Source of the DNA: Nitrospirota bacterium
Lineage (GTDB): Bacteria > Nitrospirota > Thermodesulfovibrionia > Thermodesulfovibrionales > UBA1546
Assembly: GCA_009773185.1 (NCBI GenBank)
Contig: WPIF01000020.1
Span: 1-51,567, forward strand
Direction: 5' to 3'
Length of the DNA stretch: 51,567 nt
Shown: positions 33,289-42,450 of the stretch, piece by piece
Layout of the letters: every line of letters starts with the position of its first letter
How positions within the stretch are numbered: the first letter of the stretch is position 1
Notes under the pieces: generated by a model
Told to the model about the DNA's origin: nothing
The model's database searches: none
Seen by the model: only the letters and a program-made list of their open reading frames with translations
Program-made: the position numbers and the translations under genes

Positions 33289-34392
33289 ATGAAAGACTAC
33301 TACGAAATACTTGGTGTATCAAGGGATGCTTCCGAGTCTGATATGAAAAAAGCATACAGGCAGCTTGCCATGAAGTACCACCCTGACAGAAACCCTGACA
33401 ACAAAGAGTCAGAGGATAAGTTCAAGGAGATAAACGAGGCCTACTCATGCCTGTCTGATGCTCAAAAAAGGGCTCATTATGACAGGTTCGGAACTGCTGA
33501 AGGCATGGGTGCCGGTGCAGGATACAGTCCTTTTGGCGCGGGGTTTGGCGATGTATTTGAAGACATCTTCGGGGATTTCTTTGGTACATTCACAGGCCAG
33601 CGCAGAGCGAGGCCGGCAAAAGGCGACGACCTCAGATATGACCTGGATATAACACTGATGGAAGCGGCATTTGGCGTTGAGAAGGTGCTTGAAGTGCCGA
33701 GGTGGGATAACTGTACTGAGTGCAGGGGAACAGGAGCAGCTCCCGGGAAAGGGCCTGTTACATGCTCTAACTGTAAAGGCACCGGGCAGGTAAGGTTCCA
33801 GCAGGGTTTTTTTAGTGTTTCAAAGACATGCGGTAAATGTAATGGGGAAGGCAGGATTATTACAGACCCCTGCAAAAAATGTAAAGGCCGCGGCAAGGTC
33901 AAGGCATACAGGAATATAAGCGTTAAGATTCCTCCCGGTGTTGATACCGGTTCAAAACTGAGGATGTCAGGGGAAGGCGAGCTTGGTATTTATGGCGGCC
34001 CGCCTGGAGACCTTTATATATTTCTTAATATCGCTGAACATCCTTTTTTCAAGAGAGAGGGGATGACTTTATATTGCAAAGTTCCTGTTTCCTTTCCGCA
34101 GGCTGCATTAGGCGCAGAAGTTGAGGTCCCCACGCTTGACGGCCTTACAAAGCTCAGGATTCCTCCCGGAACTCCATCAGGTAAATCATTTCATATAAAA
34201 GGCAAGGGTATGCCGAGGCTTGGAGGGCATCCGCGCGGCGAGCAGGTTGTAATAGTTAATATAGAAGTTCCAAAGCACCTCACGCAGCGGCAGAAGGAGA
34301 TACTTGAGGAGTTTGCAAAGATAAACGGGGATGAAGTCTCAAAAGGGTTCAAGGAGAAACTCAAAGACCTGTTTGCAGGGGCGAAGACATAA
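33289..34392 (+). CDS. dnaJ: Chaperone DnaJ (Hsp40)
   Basis: The 367-residue protein has a J domain ([33 protein letters not shown] with the HPD motif), a Gly/Phe region, four zinc-binding CxxCxGxG-type repeats ([32 protein letters not shown]) and the C-terminal substrate domain. It stimulates DnaK ATPase. No Shine-Dalgarno is evident; a TATAAT lies 11 bp before the ATG at the repeat edge. It ends the classic heat-shock gene set. Confidence 0.97.
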   Translation: MKDYYEILGVSRDASESDMKKAYRQLAMKYHPDRNPDNKESEDKFKEINEAYSCLSDAQKRAHYDRFGTAEGMGAGAGYSPFGAGFGDVFEDIFGDFFGTFTGQRRARPAKGDDLRYDLDITLMEAAFGVEKVLEVPRWDNCTECRGTGAAPGKGPVTCSNCKGTGQVRFQQGFFSVSKTCGKCNGEGRIITDPCKKCKGRGKVKAYRNISVKIPPGVDTGSKLRMSGEGELGIYGGPPGDLYIFLNIAEHPFFKREGMTLYCKVPVSFPQAALGAEVEVPTLDGLTKLRIPPGTPSGKSFHIKGKGMPRLGGHPRGEQVVIVNIEVPKHLTQRQKEILEEFAKINGDEVSKGFKEKLKDLFAGAKT

Positions 34393-34439
34393 ATGAATGC
34401 CCTGTATAGCCGTGTATTTTCATCTGTAAAAGCCTGACG

Positions 34440-35198
34440 ATGCGCATTATCCTTCCAAAAGAACAAATTAAAGGGCAGAGAATAACAATATCAGGCGAAA
34501 AGGCGAGATATCTGATATCTGTGCTCAGGTGCAATGCCGGAGATGAGCTGCAGGTATTTGACGGTGAAGGGAGTTTCTACAAATCAAGGATTTCAGGGGT
34601 AGACAACAAAGAAGTAAAAATAGATTTACTCGAAAAGATTCCATTTGATACTGAATCGCCATTGAACCTTATACTTATGCAGGGAATCCTTAAGGGCGAA
34701 AAGATGGATTTAGTAATCCAGAAGGCAACAGAGCTTGGCGTCAAAGAGATAATCCCTGCCATAACCGGGAGGAGTCAGGTACGCGAGACGAGGAAGTCAG
34801 CGAGGTGGAGAAAGATTGCAGAAGAGGCATCACGCCAGAGCGGAAGGACTGGAATTCCGAAAGTCCACGAGCCTGTGGATTTTAGCTCATGGCTCATAGC
34901 TAATAGCTCATTGAAGCTAAAGGGTTTTATATTCTGGGAAGAGGGCGGTGTCACGATACAAGATGCAAGATGCAGGATACAAGATAAAAATTTACACCCT
35001 GAATCATGCATCGTGAATCATGCATCTCCCTTTTTCATTGCCATTGGCCCTGAAGGCGGTTTTACAAAGGAGGAAGTTAAGCTTGCTGAATCAATGGGCC
35101 TTATTGCAACATCTTTAGGCAAACGCATTCTCCGTGCAGAGACAGCAGCAATTTCCGCAGCGGCACTTGTTCAGTTTTTGATGGGAGATATGGGCTAA
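34440..35198 (+). CDS. rsmE: 16S rRNA m3U1498 methyltransferase with repeat insertions
   Basis: The 252-residue SPOUT methyltransferase begins MRIILPKEQI and has LMQGILKGEKMDLVIQKATELGVKEIIP, SRQSGR, FFIAIGPEGGFTKEEV and the knot segment LGKRILRAETAAISAAALVQ. It should methylate U1498 of 16S rRNA using SAM. Two stretches between SRQSGR and IAIGPEGG are unusual. They are encoded by tandem 7-bp units (34884-34911 and 34955-34982) plus a 14-bp repeat (35001-35026), adding roughly 20-30 residues such as TIQDARCRIQDKN. The frame stays open. A third repeat runs through the stop codon. Confidence 0.93.
   Translation: MRIILPKEQIKGQRITISGEKARYLISVLRCNAGDELQVFDGEGSFYKSRISGVDNKEVKIDLLEKIPFDTESPLNLILMQGILKGEKMDLVIQKATELGVKEIIPAITGRSQVRETRKSARWRKIAEEASRQSGRTGIPKVHEPVDFSSWLIANSSLKLKGFIFWEEGGVTIQDARCRIQDKNLHPESCIVNHASPFFIAIGPEGGFTKEEVKLAESMGLIATSLGKRILRAETAAISAAALVQFLMGDMG
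34884..34911 (+). repeat. Heptanucleotide repeat inside rsmE, block 1
   Basis: Four 7-bp units: AGCTCAT, GGCTCAT, AGCTAAT, AGCTCAT. In frame with rsmE. Confidence 0.9.
34955..35026 (+). repeat. Heptanucleotide repeats inside rsmE, block 2
   Basis: GATACAA, GATGCAA, GATGCAG, GATACAA (34955-34982), followed after 18 bp by GAATCATGCATCGT and GAATCATGCATC (35001-35026). All are multiples of 7 bp and remain in frame. Confidence 0.9.
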
Positions 35199-35224
35199 AA
35201 TGCAAAATGGAAAATGCAAAATGG
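35197..35224 (+). repeat. AAAATGC/AAAATGG heptanucleotide repeat
   Basis: Four alternating 7-bp units beginning within the rsmE stop codon. Confidence 0.9.
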
Positions 35225-35237
35225 AGGTTATTTTAAT

Positions 35238-35402
35238 TTAATCCTCTTTTTCAGTAATAGAAACAACATTCTCAACAGGAATTACAATCCAGCCTGCTTC
35301 TGACTCAATGTAGACGTCTTTCTCGCCGATTTCAATAAGTTTGCCTGTGTATGTTGTTTCTGTTGATATTACCTCAACAATCTTGCCAATAAGGTGTTGC
35401 AT
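35238..35402 (-). CDS. Small Sm-like hypothetical protein
   Basis: A 54-residue gene too short for most gene callers: MQHLIGKIVEVISTE, TYTGKLIEIGEKDVYIESE and AGWIVIPVENVVSITEK. The alternating strands and G-K-(L/I)-(I/V)-E-(I/V) pattern resemble an Sm/LSm-type small beta barrel, though I cannot assign a family. A strong Shine-Dalgarno (AGAGGAG) precedes the ATG, supporting translation. It is transcribed toward rsmE and lies upstream of der on the opposite side of an AGGTTCT repeat. Confidence 0.7.
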   Translation of the reverse strand: MQHLIGKIVEVISTETTYTGKLIEIGEKDVYIESEAGWIVIPVENVVSITEKED

Positions 35403-35424
35403 ATAAGCTCCTCTTTTAGGTTTC

Positions 35425-35445
35425 AGGTTCTAGGTTCTAGGTTCT
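35425..35445. repeat. AGGTTCT heptanucleotide repeat
   Basis: Three perfect tandem copies of AGGTTCT in the gap between the Sm-like gene and der. Confidence 0.9.
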
Positions 35446-35467
35446 AGTCTAACACCTCTCACCTTCT

Positions 35468-36775
35468 TCACTTTTTAGCTTTTTTATATATTCTAACAGG
35501 CGTGCCTGCGAATGAGAACCTTTCTCTCAGGCATCTCTCAATATAGCGTATATAAGAGTCCTTTATTCCGGCAGGGTAGTTTGAAAATATAACGAATGCC
35601 GGCGGCTCAGTATTTACCTGTGTCACATAAGATATCTTTACCTGCTTACCTCTGTATAAAGGCAGGGCAGTGCTCGAAACCACATCCTGTATAAACCTGT
35701 TCATATCCGCTGTAGATATCCTTTTCCCTCTCTCTTTAATTATCTCATCAATTACAGGAAATATATTTGTTACCCTCTTTTTTTCTATGCCTGATGTTGT
35801 GATTACGGGGGCATGAGCGAGGAACCACATCTTTCTTTTAAGTTCCGTGACAAGTTTTTTATAGGCAAGCTCCGGTTCAGAGACAAGGTCCCATTTGTTA
35901 AGCAGGAATATGGCGCCTTTTGCATATTTCTCAACAATGCCTGCAACTTTCTGGTCCTGCTCTGTTATACCGCCTGAGGCATCAAGGACTATAAGCGCTA
36001 CATCACATCTTTCTATGCTCTTTATGGCCCTTACAACTGCAAATCTTTCTATCGAAAAACCAAGTTTGCCCTTTTGCCTGATGCCGGCTGTGTCTATAAG
36101 AAGGTATTTCTTTTTATAGTATGAACAGACAGAATCAACAGCATCCCGTGTGGTGCCGGACACCGGGCTTACGATCATTCTGTCCTTGCCCAGGATTGAA
36201 TTTACAAGCGTTGATTTTCCGACATTCGGCCTTCCGACAACAGCAATTTTAGGGTAAGTTATTTTTTCTTTGCTTGCAGGCGGCAGAAGGGATACGACTT
36301 TGTCCATAAGTTCGCTGAACTCATATCCTGTAGCTGCTGATACAGGCAGAAGCTCATCAACGCCAAGGGCATAGAAATCATAGAGCCTGTCTTCCCTGGT
36401 AGGCCCGTCTATTTTGTTCACGGCCCATAATACTTTTTTGCCGGAGGCCCTGAGTGTTTTTGCAAGTTCAACATCAGCGGATGTAAGCCCCTCTTTGCCG
36501 TCGAGGAGATGTATTATGACATCTGCCTCGGCTATGGCAAAAAGCGCCTGTTCCCTCATTTGAAGGAATATATCGTCTGCTGGTTCGGGATAGAACCCTC
36601 CTGTATCAACTGCAATAAAGGCCTTGCCTTCCCATTCTGTTTCCAGGTAGTTTCTGTCCCTTGTGACATTCGGGAGGTCTTCAACAATAGCAGCAGAAGA
36701 ACCAATCATCCTGTTAAAGAGGGTGGATTTTCCTGTATTTGCCCTTCCGACTATTACAACAAAAGGTTTAGCCAT
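35468..36775 (-). CDS. der: Ribosome-assembly GTPase Der (EngA)
   Basis: The protein (435 residues from the ATG at 36775) has two tandem GTPase domains. The first has P-loop GRANTGKST, DTGGF and NKID; the second has GRPNVGKST, DTAGI and NKWD. A KH-like C-terminal domain follows (YVTQVNTEPPAFVIFSNYP... YIRYIERCLRERF). Der is needed for 50S subunit maturation. A longer start at 36847 is rejected because family members begin directly before the P-loop strand. The first P-loop has Ala-Asn-Thr in place of Pro-Asn-Val, a mild deviation. Confidence 0.95.
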   Translation of the reverse strand: MAKPFVVIVGRANTGKSTLFNRMIGSSAAIVEDLPNVTRDRNYLETEWEGKAFIAVDTGGFYPEPADDIFLQMREQALFAIAEADVIIHLLDGKEGLTSADVELAKTLRASGKKVLWAVNKIDGPTREDRLYDFYALGVDELLPVSAATGYEFSELMDKVVSLLPPASKEKITYPKIAVVGRPNVGKSTLVNSILGKDRMIVSPVSGTTRDAVDSVCSYYKKKYLLIDTAGIRQKGKLGFSIERFAVVRAIKSIERCDVALIVLDASGGITEQDQKVAGIVEKYAKGAIFLLNKWDLVSEPELAYKKLVTELKRKMWFLAHAPVITTSGIEKKRVTNIFPVIDEIIKERGKRISTADMNRFIQDVVSSTALPLYRGKQVKISYVTQVNTEPPAFVIFSNYPAGIKDSYIRYIERCLRERFSFAGTPVRIYKKAKK

Positions 36776-37094
36776 AAAATCTAATTTTACACTAAAAGCA
36801 ATAAAAATTACGTCTATTATCGGACACCGCAGTTTAATATCAGACACCTGCTGATGTTGACAAGGTTTCTTTAAAAATCAAAACGTTAGTGGAGCAAGTG
36901 GACTGTGGGTTTTCAATCAGACTGGGTGAAAAGACGAAATTAAAGTTTGAAGTTTAGAATTTGTCATTAAAAAATAAGGTTTTTTTGGGTATTTTTCGGG
37001 TATAGAAATTGCTTTTTAATATGTAAGGATTTGATAAGGATTTGACTGTTAAGTCAAAACAGGCGTAAACAGGAGCGAGAGGTTTAAGCACTAA
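36776..37094. other. Intergenic region between divergent der and HD-GYP genes
   Basis: No gene is visible in 319 bp. An inverted repeat TTTGACT-GTTA-AGTCAAA (37041-37058) lies 37 bp before the HD-GYP start and could be an operator. I see no confident promoter or riboswitch. Confidence 0.5.
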
Positions 37095-39089
37095 ATGGTT
37101 CTAAAGTCTAAGATTATCACAGTCCTGACAGTAGTCCTGCTTTTAACAATCGGCACATCTGCGGCTGTCGTACTCAGAGTTCAGACAAAGATGCTGATAG
37201 ATTCAAAACTTAAAGATGTAGAGGTTTTAAGCGGTCTCATTGAAAGCAGCATCACAGATGCAATGGAAAGCGGAAGAACAGCCAATGTGCAGAAAATACT
37301 TGAGAATATCGGCAAGAACCAGGAGATAACAACCCTTAGAATACTTTCAACAAGCGGCGGGATAATGAAGTCAAAATCGCCTGATGAGATAGGCCTGAAG
37401 GCAAAAGAATATACACTAACAAGCAACGATCATCAAAAGCAGCCCATTTTAAACGAGGAATCTATAACTTATTTCAAGGCTATACCTAATAAGCCTGAAT
37501 GTTATGGCTGCCATAGCAAAGAAGTAAAGACTGCCGGGATAATACAGATTAAATACGATATGTCCAGGAGCAAAAATGACATAATGTCCATAAAACGGTT
37601 TCTTGTTTTTTCCAATATTCTTTCAGTTCTTGTAGTGGCAATTATTTTAAGTATCATGTTTTCGAAGCTCATATTAAAGCCCCTGAAGAATGTACTTTCG
37701 GCCATGAAGGAGTTTGAGGCCGGGAATTGGGAGGCCAAGGCGCATGCCACAGGTAATGATGAACTCGGCGTTATCAGCCAGGCTTTTAACAAGATGACAG
37801 ATGAGGTCAGGGGCCTTCATGAAAAAAGCCTGCGGAAAGAAAAAGAGTTGTCAAAGATAAAGCTGGACCTTGATCATAAGAGAAAGCTGGAGGAATTAAA
37901 TGCCCAGCTTCAGTTCAAGGTAAAAGAGGTTGAGACAGCGAATAAGACTGTTGTTACACTCTCAAAAGAGGTGAAGTCAAAGAATGTAGAACTCGAAAAA
38001 ATGGTCGAAAGGCTGAGGCGGATAAATGAGGTCGGAAAGATGCTGAGTTCGATTATCGAGACAGATGAACTTATAAAGCTGATAATAAAGACGACTGCTG
38101 AACTGCTGTCTGCGGGAAAGGGCGCAATCTATTTAAAACGGAATGAAAAACCATCTCTTACGCTGAAGTATCATCACGGCATCGGCGTTGAGGATTTTGG
38201 AGATGTAGCTCTGGATTTTAAACCTATTTACAGCGAACTTATGGATAACGGCAGCCCCGTGATAATACATGAGAAAGACTCTGTTAAGAAAAATAGTTAT
38301 GGCATTGATAATTCCGCAATCGGCGTGCCTTTAAAGATGAAGGGACAGGTGATAGGCGCAATGCTGCTGGAAGATAAGCTTGACGGCGCATCTTTTACAG
38401 ATGATGAACTTGAATTGCTTACAACACTTGCAAACCAGGCTATGGTTTCGATTGAAAACGCATGGCTGTATGAAAGAGTGAAGAATAATTATTTTGCAAC
38501 GATCCAGTCGCTCGTAAATGCGCTTGAAGCAAACGACAGGTACACAAAGGGCCATTCCGAAAGGGTCAGGTACCTGTCTGTTGAACTTGGCAAGTATATA
38601 GGGCTTGACTACAGGGAGATTGAGGTGCTTGAGCATGCAGCGATTCTTCATGATATAGGGAAGATCGGGATAGACTCAATGGTGCTTCATAAAGAAGGAA
38701 AACTTACTGCAAATGAGTATGGCCTTGTGAAAGCCCATCCCCTGATAGGAGATGAAATACTCGGGCCTATTGACACCCTTGCCGGTGTCAGGACAACGAT
38801 TATACAGCACCATGAAAGATATGACGGAAGAGGTTATCCTTACGGTATACCCGGAGATGAGATATCGCTGAAGGCAAGGATACTTGCTGTTATTGATACC
38901 TTCGATGCCATGCTGACAGACAGGCCTTACAGGCGCTCTCTGACTTTGTTCAGGGCGAAAGAGGAACTGAAGCACGGAGCCGGTTCGCAGTTTGACCCGT
39001 ATGTCGTTAATGCCTTTCTCGATATGCTGGAATCAAGGGAAGAGGAACTGCTGATGACTTCCGGGTATAATTTATCCCTGCCTGAATAA
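37095..39089 (+). CDS. Heme-binding HD-GYP c-di-GMP phosphodiesterase
   Basis: The 664-residue protein has a membrane helix (about 8-28), a periplasmic domain with CYGCH (136-140), a second helix (about 170-192), HAMP, a long coiled coil (240-305), GAF (about 315-455) and HD-GYP (about 465-650). The HD-GYP motifs HDIGKIG and HHERYDGRGYPYG are complete, so it should hydrolyse cyclic di-GMP. The single CxxCH predicts a covalently bound periplasmic c heme sensing redox or a gas. The sensor layout parallels the heme kinase at 9342. An inverted repeat lies upstream. Confidence 0.9.
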   Translation: MVLKSKIITVLTVVLLLTIGTSAAVVLRVQTKMLIDSKLKDVEVLSGLIESSITDAMESGRTANVQKILENIGKNQEITTLRILSTSGGIMKSKSPDEIGLKAKEYTLTSNDHQKQPILNEESITYFKAIPNKPECYGCHSKEVKTAGIIQIKYDMSRSKNDIMSIKRFLVFSNILSVLVVAIILSIMFSKLILKPLKNVLSAMKEFEAGNWEAKAHATGNDELGVISQAFNKMTDEVRGLHEKSLRKEKELSKIKLDLDHKRKLEELNAQLQFKVKEVETANKTVVTLSKEVKSKNVELEKMVERLRRINEVGKMLSSIIETDELIKLIIKTTAELLSAGKGAIYLKRNEKPSLTLKYHHGIGVEDFGDVALDFKPIYSELMDNGSPVIIHEKDSVKKNSYGIDNSAIGVPLKMKGQVIGAMLLEDKLDGASFTDDELELLTTLANQAMVSIENAWLYERVKNNYFATIQSLVNALEANDRYTKGHSERVRYLSVELGKYIGLDYREIEVLEHAAILHDIGKIGIDSMVLHKEGKLTANEYGLVKAHPLIGDEILGPIDTLAGVRTTIIQHHERYDGRGYPYGIPGDEISLKARILAVIDTFDAMLTDRPYRRSLTLFRAKEELKHGAGSQFDPYVVNAFLDMLESREEELLMTSGYNLSLPE

Positions 39090-39095
39090 TATCAG

Positions 39096-39554
39096 TCAGG
39101 CAATTTCAAATATAAACTCTATCTCCAGAGGCGAGTTCAAAGGCAGTATATTCACCCCTACAGCTGCCCTTGCATGTTTCCCTGCCTCGCCAAAAACTTC
39201 AACCATTAAGTCAGAGGCTGCATTAAGGACCCTGGGCTGTTCCGTGAAATCAGGGGCTGATGCTATATAGCCGGTTATTTTTATGCACCGCCGGACTTTG
39301 TTAAGGCTTCCGATATTGGATTTTAAAACTGCAAGGGCATTGATGGCCGCTGTCCTTGCATCTTCCAATGCCTCATTAATAGTTACCTTCTCGCCGACTC
39401 TCCCCTGCCTGTTTAGCTTTCCTCCCCTTAAAGGAAGCATGCCGCTGAGAAAGATGAGGTTGCCTGTCCTGACAAACGGGACATAAGAGCCGAGAGGTTT
39501 TGGGACCTCCGGTAATTCGAGACCCAGTTCTTTAAGTTTTTCTTCGGGTGACAT
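39096..39554 (-). CDS. RidA/YjgF-family protein
   Basis: The 152-residue protein is a RidA-like trimer former: PKPLGSYVPFVRTGNLIFLSGMLP, INEALEDARTAAINALAVLKSNIG and HARAAVGVNILPLNSPLEIEF. Canonical RidA hydrolyses reactive enamine/imine intermediates from PLP enzymes. The usual catalytic Arg-containing motif reads KHARAAVGV, typical of the longer YjgF subgroup, so activity may differ. Its start overlaps the leuC stop by 1 bp (TAATG), tying it to branched-chain amino acid synthesis. Confidence 0.88.
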   Translation of the reverse strand: MSPEEKLKELGLELPEVPKPLGSYVPFVRTGNLIFLSGMLPLRGGKLNRQGRVGEKVTINEALEDARTAAINALAVLKSNIGSLNKVRRCIKITGYIASAPDFTEQPRVLNAASDLMVEVFGEAGKHARAAVGVNILPLNSPLEIEFIFEIA

Positions 39555-40813
39555 TATAACCCCAGTTCCTCTGGAGTTCCTATTCTTCCAAGGACTGCTG
39601 TTGCTGCGGCAACTGCAGGATTTGAAAGGTAGACCTCGCTTTCAGGATGTCCCATCCTTCCGACAAAATTCCTGTTAGTGGTTGCCAGCGCCCTTTCTCC
39701 TTTTGCAAGAATTCCCATGTGGCCTCCCAGACAAGGGCCGCATGTCGGCGTTGATACAACAGCCTCCGCGTCAATGAATATGTCAACCAGTTTTTCCTTA
39801 ATCGCCTGTTTATAAATCTGCTGTGTAGCAGGAATTACTATCAACCTGACATTAGGATTTACCTTTTTCCCCTTTATAACCTCAGCAGCTTCTCTTAAAT
39901 CCTCAAGCCTTCCATTGGTGCATGAGCCTATTACTACCTGGTCTATGGCGACATGAGAAAGTTCTGCCGCAGGTTTTGTGTTTGAGGGAAGGTGAGGGCA
40001 TGCCACTGTCAATGGTATCCCTGAACAGTCGTATTCCTTTATTTCGGCATATTTTGATTTTTTGTCAGACTTATAAAATGAAAACTCTCTCCTGGCCCTT
40101 CCTTTTGCATATTTTTTTGTGATCCTGTCAGGCGCTATGATGCCGTTTTTTCCTCCTGCCTCAATAGCCATATTGCACATTGTGAGCCTTCCGTACATCG
40201 GGAGATTTGTAATCGCTTCTCCTTCAAATTCCATGGCCCTGTATAATGCTCCGTCAACGCCTATATCGCCTATTGTGTGAAGTATCAGGTCTTTTCCCCC
40301 AACCCATCTGTTGAGTTTGCCGTGATATATGAACTTCATTGACTCAGGGACCCTGAACCAGCACTCTCCTGTTGCCATTGCAGATGCAACATCAGTTGAG
40401 CCCACCCCTGTTGAAAATGCCCCGAGCGCTCCGTATGTGCATGTATGGCTGTCAGCCCCGATTATTAAATCACCAGGAACAACAAGCCCCTGCTCCGGCA
40501 GTAGTGCATGCTCAACTCCCATCCTTCCAACCTCAAAATAAAGACTGAGGTCATATTCCCTTGAAAACTCCCGAAGCAATTTGCACTGCTCGGCAGCCTT
40601 TATGTCTTTCTGTGGCGCGAAATGGTCAGGGATGAGGGCTATGCGGCTTTTGTCAAAAACATTTTTCGCCCCGATTTTTTTAAATTCCTGGATGGCTATC
40701 GGCGCAGTGATATCGTTTGCCAGTATCAGGTCTACCCTGGCATTGATTAATTCACCGGGTTCGACTTTTTTCTTTCCAGCATGTACAGCAAGTATTTTCT
40801 CTGTGATAGTCAT
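39554..40813 (-). CDS. leuC: 3-isopropylmalate dehydratase large subunit (HacA type)
   Basis: The 419-residue aconitase-family protein has [15 protein letters not shown], the [4Fe-4S] ligands in GSCTNGR and CGPCLGGH, and [21 protein letters not shown]. It isomerises 2- to 3-isopropylmalate in leucine synthesis with a small subunit (LeuD) not in the window. The compact length fits the archaeal/HacA-type group, which can also act as homoaconitase; the leuA gene nearby favours leucine. It has its own promoter with an upstream perfect palindrome. Confidence 0.93.
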   Translation of the reverse strand: MTITEKILAVHAGKKKVEPGELINARVDLILANDITAPIAIQEFKKIGAKNVFDKSRIALIPDHFAPQKDIKAAEQCKLLREFSREYDLSLYFEVGRMGVEHALLPEQGLVVPGDLIIGADSHTCTYGALGAFSTGVGSTDVASAMATGECWFRVPESMKFIYHGKLNRWVGGKDLILHTIGDIGVDGALYRAMEFEGEAITNLPMYGRLTMCNMAIEAGGKNGIIAPDRITKKYAKGRARREFSFYKSDKKSKYAEIKEYDCSGIPLTVACPHLPSNTKPAAELSHVAIDQVVIGSCTNGRLEDLREAAEVIKGKKVNPNVRLIVIPATQQIYKQAIKEKLVDIFIDAEAVVSTPTCGPCLGGHMGILAKGERALATTNRNFVGRMGHPESEVYLSNPAVAAATAVLGRIGTPEELGL

Positions 40814-40845
40814 ACATTCTCCAAAATAATAAGATTTAAAAAACT

Positions 40846-40875
40846 ATTATATCTCTACCCGGGGATAATTGACAA
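40846..40875 (-). promoter_or_regulatory. leuC promoter
   Basis: On the minus strand TTGTCA (40875-40870), 18-bp spacer, TATAAT (40851-40846). A 32-nt gap and GGAG then precede the leuC ATG at 40813. Confidence 0.65.
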
Positions 40876-40881
40876 GGGAGG

Positions 40882-40903
40882 AATGTCCAGGCGCCTGGAC
40901 ATT
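40882..40903. promoter_or_regulatory. Perfect 22-bp palindrome upstream of leuC promoter
   Basis: AATGTCCAGG-CG-CCTGGACATT is fully symmetrical. It ends 7 bp before the leuC -35 box, the position of an activator or repressor site. No T-run follows it in the minus-strand direction, so it is unlikely to be a terminator of the radical SAM gene. Confidence 0.6.
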
Positions 40904-40923
40904 ATTTTAAATAAGATTTCCCT

Positions 40924-42420
40924 CTATTGAAGGCCCGGCATCTGGCGTTTGAAAATCTTACGGAAATGGAATCCGTAAATCGTAAGGGTAATCGCAAGCG
41001 GGAAAAGCCGCGGCCGCCGGAACAAAGACCAGAAAAAAAGCTTCCAGTAATAGAATCTTTCCCTCCCTATTATCCCAAGGCGAACAGAGGACCGCAAGGC
41101 TGCTTTAAGGTGGCTGAACTTAAAGTGAAATGTTTTTTTCTGGGCAGGCTTATACTCCTTCAGGAATTTTCTGACCCGCGCATAGTAATGCTTGGGAGAA
41201 TAAATAGTGTGAACGACTTTTCTGTATCCGCTGATAAGTTTTTCATGGCTCATCACAGGCTTGAAATTAATGGAAAAGTCAGTATTGTCTCCGGATGATG
41301 CCTTTAATAGCCTGCCTTCTTTATTCAGGCGGTGGTAGAGCTTGGTGCCGTGAGGGGCATTCAGCAGCCCTACCATTGCAGTGGCAATTCCGCTTTCCTG
41401 TATAAATGCAATAAGCCGTTCAAAGATAGAGGCCGGGTCTTTATCAAAACCAACTATGAACCCTGCCTGCACCTCTAAACCTGAACGCTGGATTTTCTTG
41501 ACGCATGCTATGAGGTCGCGGTTCCTGTTTTGGAGCTTGCTGCACTCGGCAAGGCTTTCTTCATTGGGAGTCTCGATTCCGATAAAGACCGTGTCAAACC
41601 CGGCCTGTACCATCATATGTATAAGTTCTTCATCATCAGAAAGGTTTATGGACACTTCAGTAGAAAGCGCGAACGGATGCTTTCTTTTTTCCATCCATTC
41701 GGTGATTGCAGGAAGGACTTCTTTTTTTAACTTTACCTTGTTGCCGATAAAGTTGTCGTCAACAAAGAATATGCCGCCTCTCCATCCCTGCTGGTAGAGA
41801 TTTTCCATCTCCGCCACTATCTGTTCTTTTTCTTTGGTACGCGGCACGCGTCCGTACAGCACGGTGATATTGCAGAATTCGCAATCAAACGGGCATCCCC
41901 TTGAATACTGGATGTTCATTGATGCATATTTTTTTAAATCCGCAAGTTCCCACATTGGTAAAGGAGTATTTCTGATGTCTGCACGCTGCTGCGATGTATA
42001 AAAATGTCTGGCCTGTCCTTTTTTTAAATCATCCAGAAAAGGCTGGAGGGTAATCTCAGCCTCATTGAGCACAAAATGGTCCACATCCCCTTCGAATTCT
42101 TCAGGGATGGATGTGAACAGGGGCCCGCCTGCAACAATTTTGACACCCAGGGCTTTGCACCTGCTGATTACTGTTTTTACTGACTCTTTCTGAATTGACA
42201 TGGCGCTGATAAAGACATAATCAGCCCATAAGAGGTCTTTGTCCTTCAGTGGGTTAACGTTTATATCAATAAGCCTTTTATCCCATTCCTGAGGAAGCAT
42301 TGCAGCTATGGTCAGTAATCCCAGAGGAGGAAGGCTGGCTTTTTTGGATATGAACTTCAAAGCGTATTTAAAGCTCCAGAAGGTGTCGGGGTATTTGGGA
42401 TAGACAAGAAGGATTTTCAT
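40924..42420 (-). CDS. B12-binding radical SAM protein with DUF4070-type tail
   Basis: The 498-residue protein has an N-terminal cobalamin-binding domain (about 1-140), a radical SAM core with the cluster motif RGCPFDCEFCNITVLYGR, VDDNFIGNK and GIETPNEESL, and a DUF4070-like C-terminus (GLLNAPHGTKLYHRLNKEGRL, IYSPKHYY). The last 90 residues are basic, with a hydrophobic stretch. Such enzymes methylate unactivated carbons or modify lipids and natural products (the hopanoid methylase HpnP has this architecture), but the substrate cannot be named here. It lies between the thioesterase and leuC genes. Confidence 0.88.
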   Translation of the reverse strand: MKILLVYPKYPDTFWSFKYALKFISKKASLPPLGLLTIAAMLPQEWDKRLIDINVNPLKDKDLLWADYVFISAMSIQKESVKTVISRCKALGVKIVAGGPLFTSIPEEFEGDVDHFVLNEAEITLQPFLDDLKKGQARHFYTSQQRADIRNTPLPMWELADLKKYASMNIQYSRGCPFDCEFCNITVLYGRVPRTKEKEQIVAEMENLYQQGWRGGIFFVDDNFIGNKVKLKKEVLPAITEWMEKRKHPFALSTEVSINLSDDEELIHMMVQAGFDTVFIGIETPNEESLAECSKLQNRNRDLIACVKKIQRSGLEVQAGFIVGFDKDPASIFERLIAFIQESGIATAMVGLLNAPHGTKLYHRLNKEGRLLKASSGDNTDFSINFKPVMSHEKLISGYRKVVHTIYSPKHYYARVRKFLKEYKPAQKKTFHFKFSHLKAALRSSVRLGIIGRERFYYWKLFFWSLFRRPRLFPLAITLTIYGFHFRKIFKRQMPGLQ

Positions 42421-42450
42421 GATACACCTGAGTTTAACATATATTGAGGG

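Noticed and set aside
36848-37094. c-di-GMP riboswitch before the HD-GYP gene
   Set aside because: I could not find a conserved GEMM-type core; only a short TTTGACT inverted repeat is visible.
40882-40903. Intrinsic terminator for the radical SAM gene
   Set aside because: No T-run follows the palindrome in the minus-strand direction, and it is placed directly upstream of the leuC promoter.
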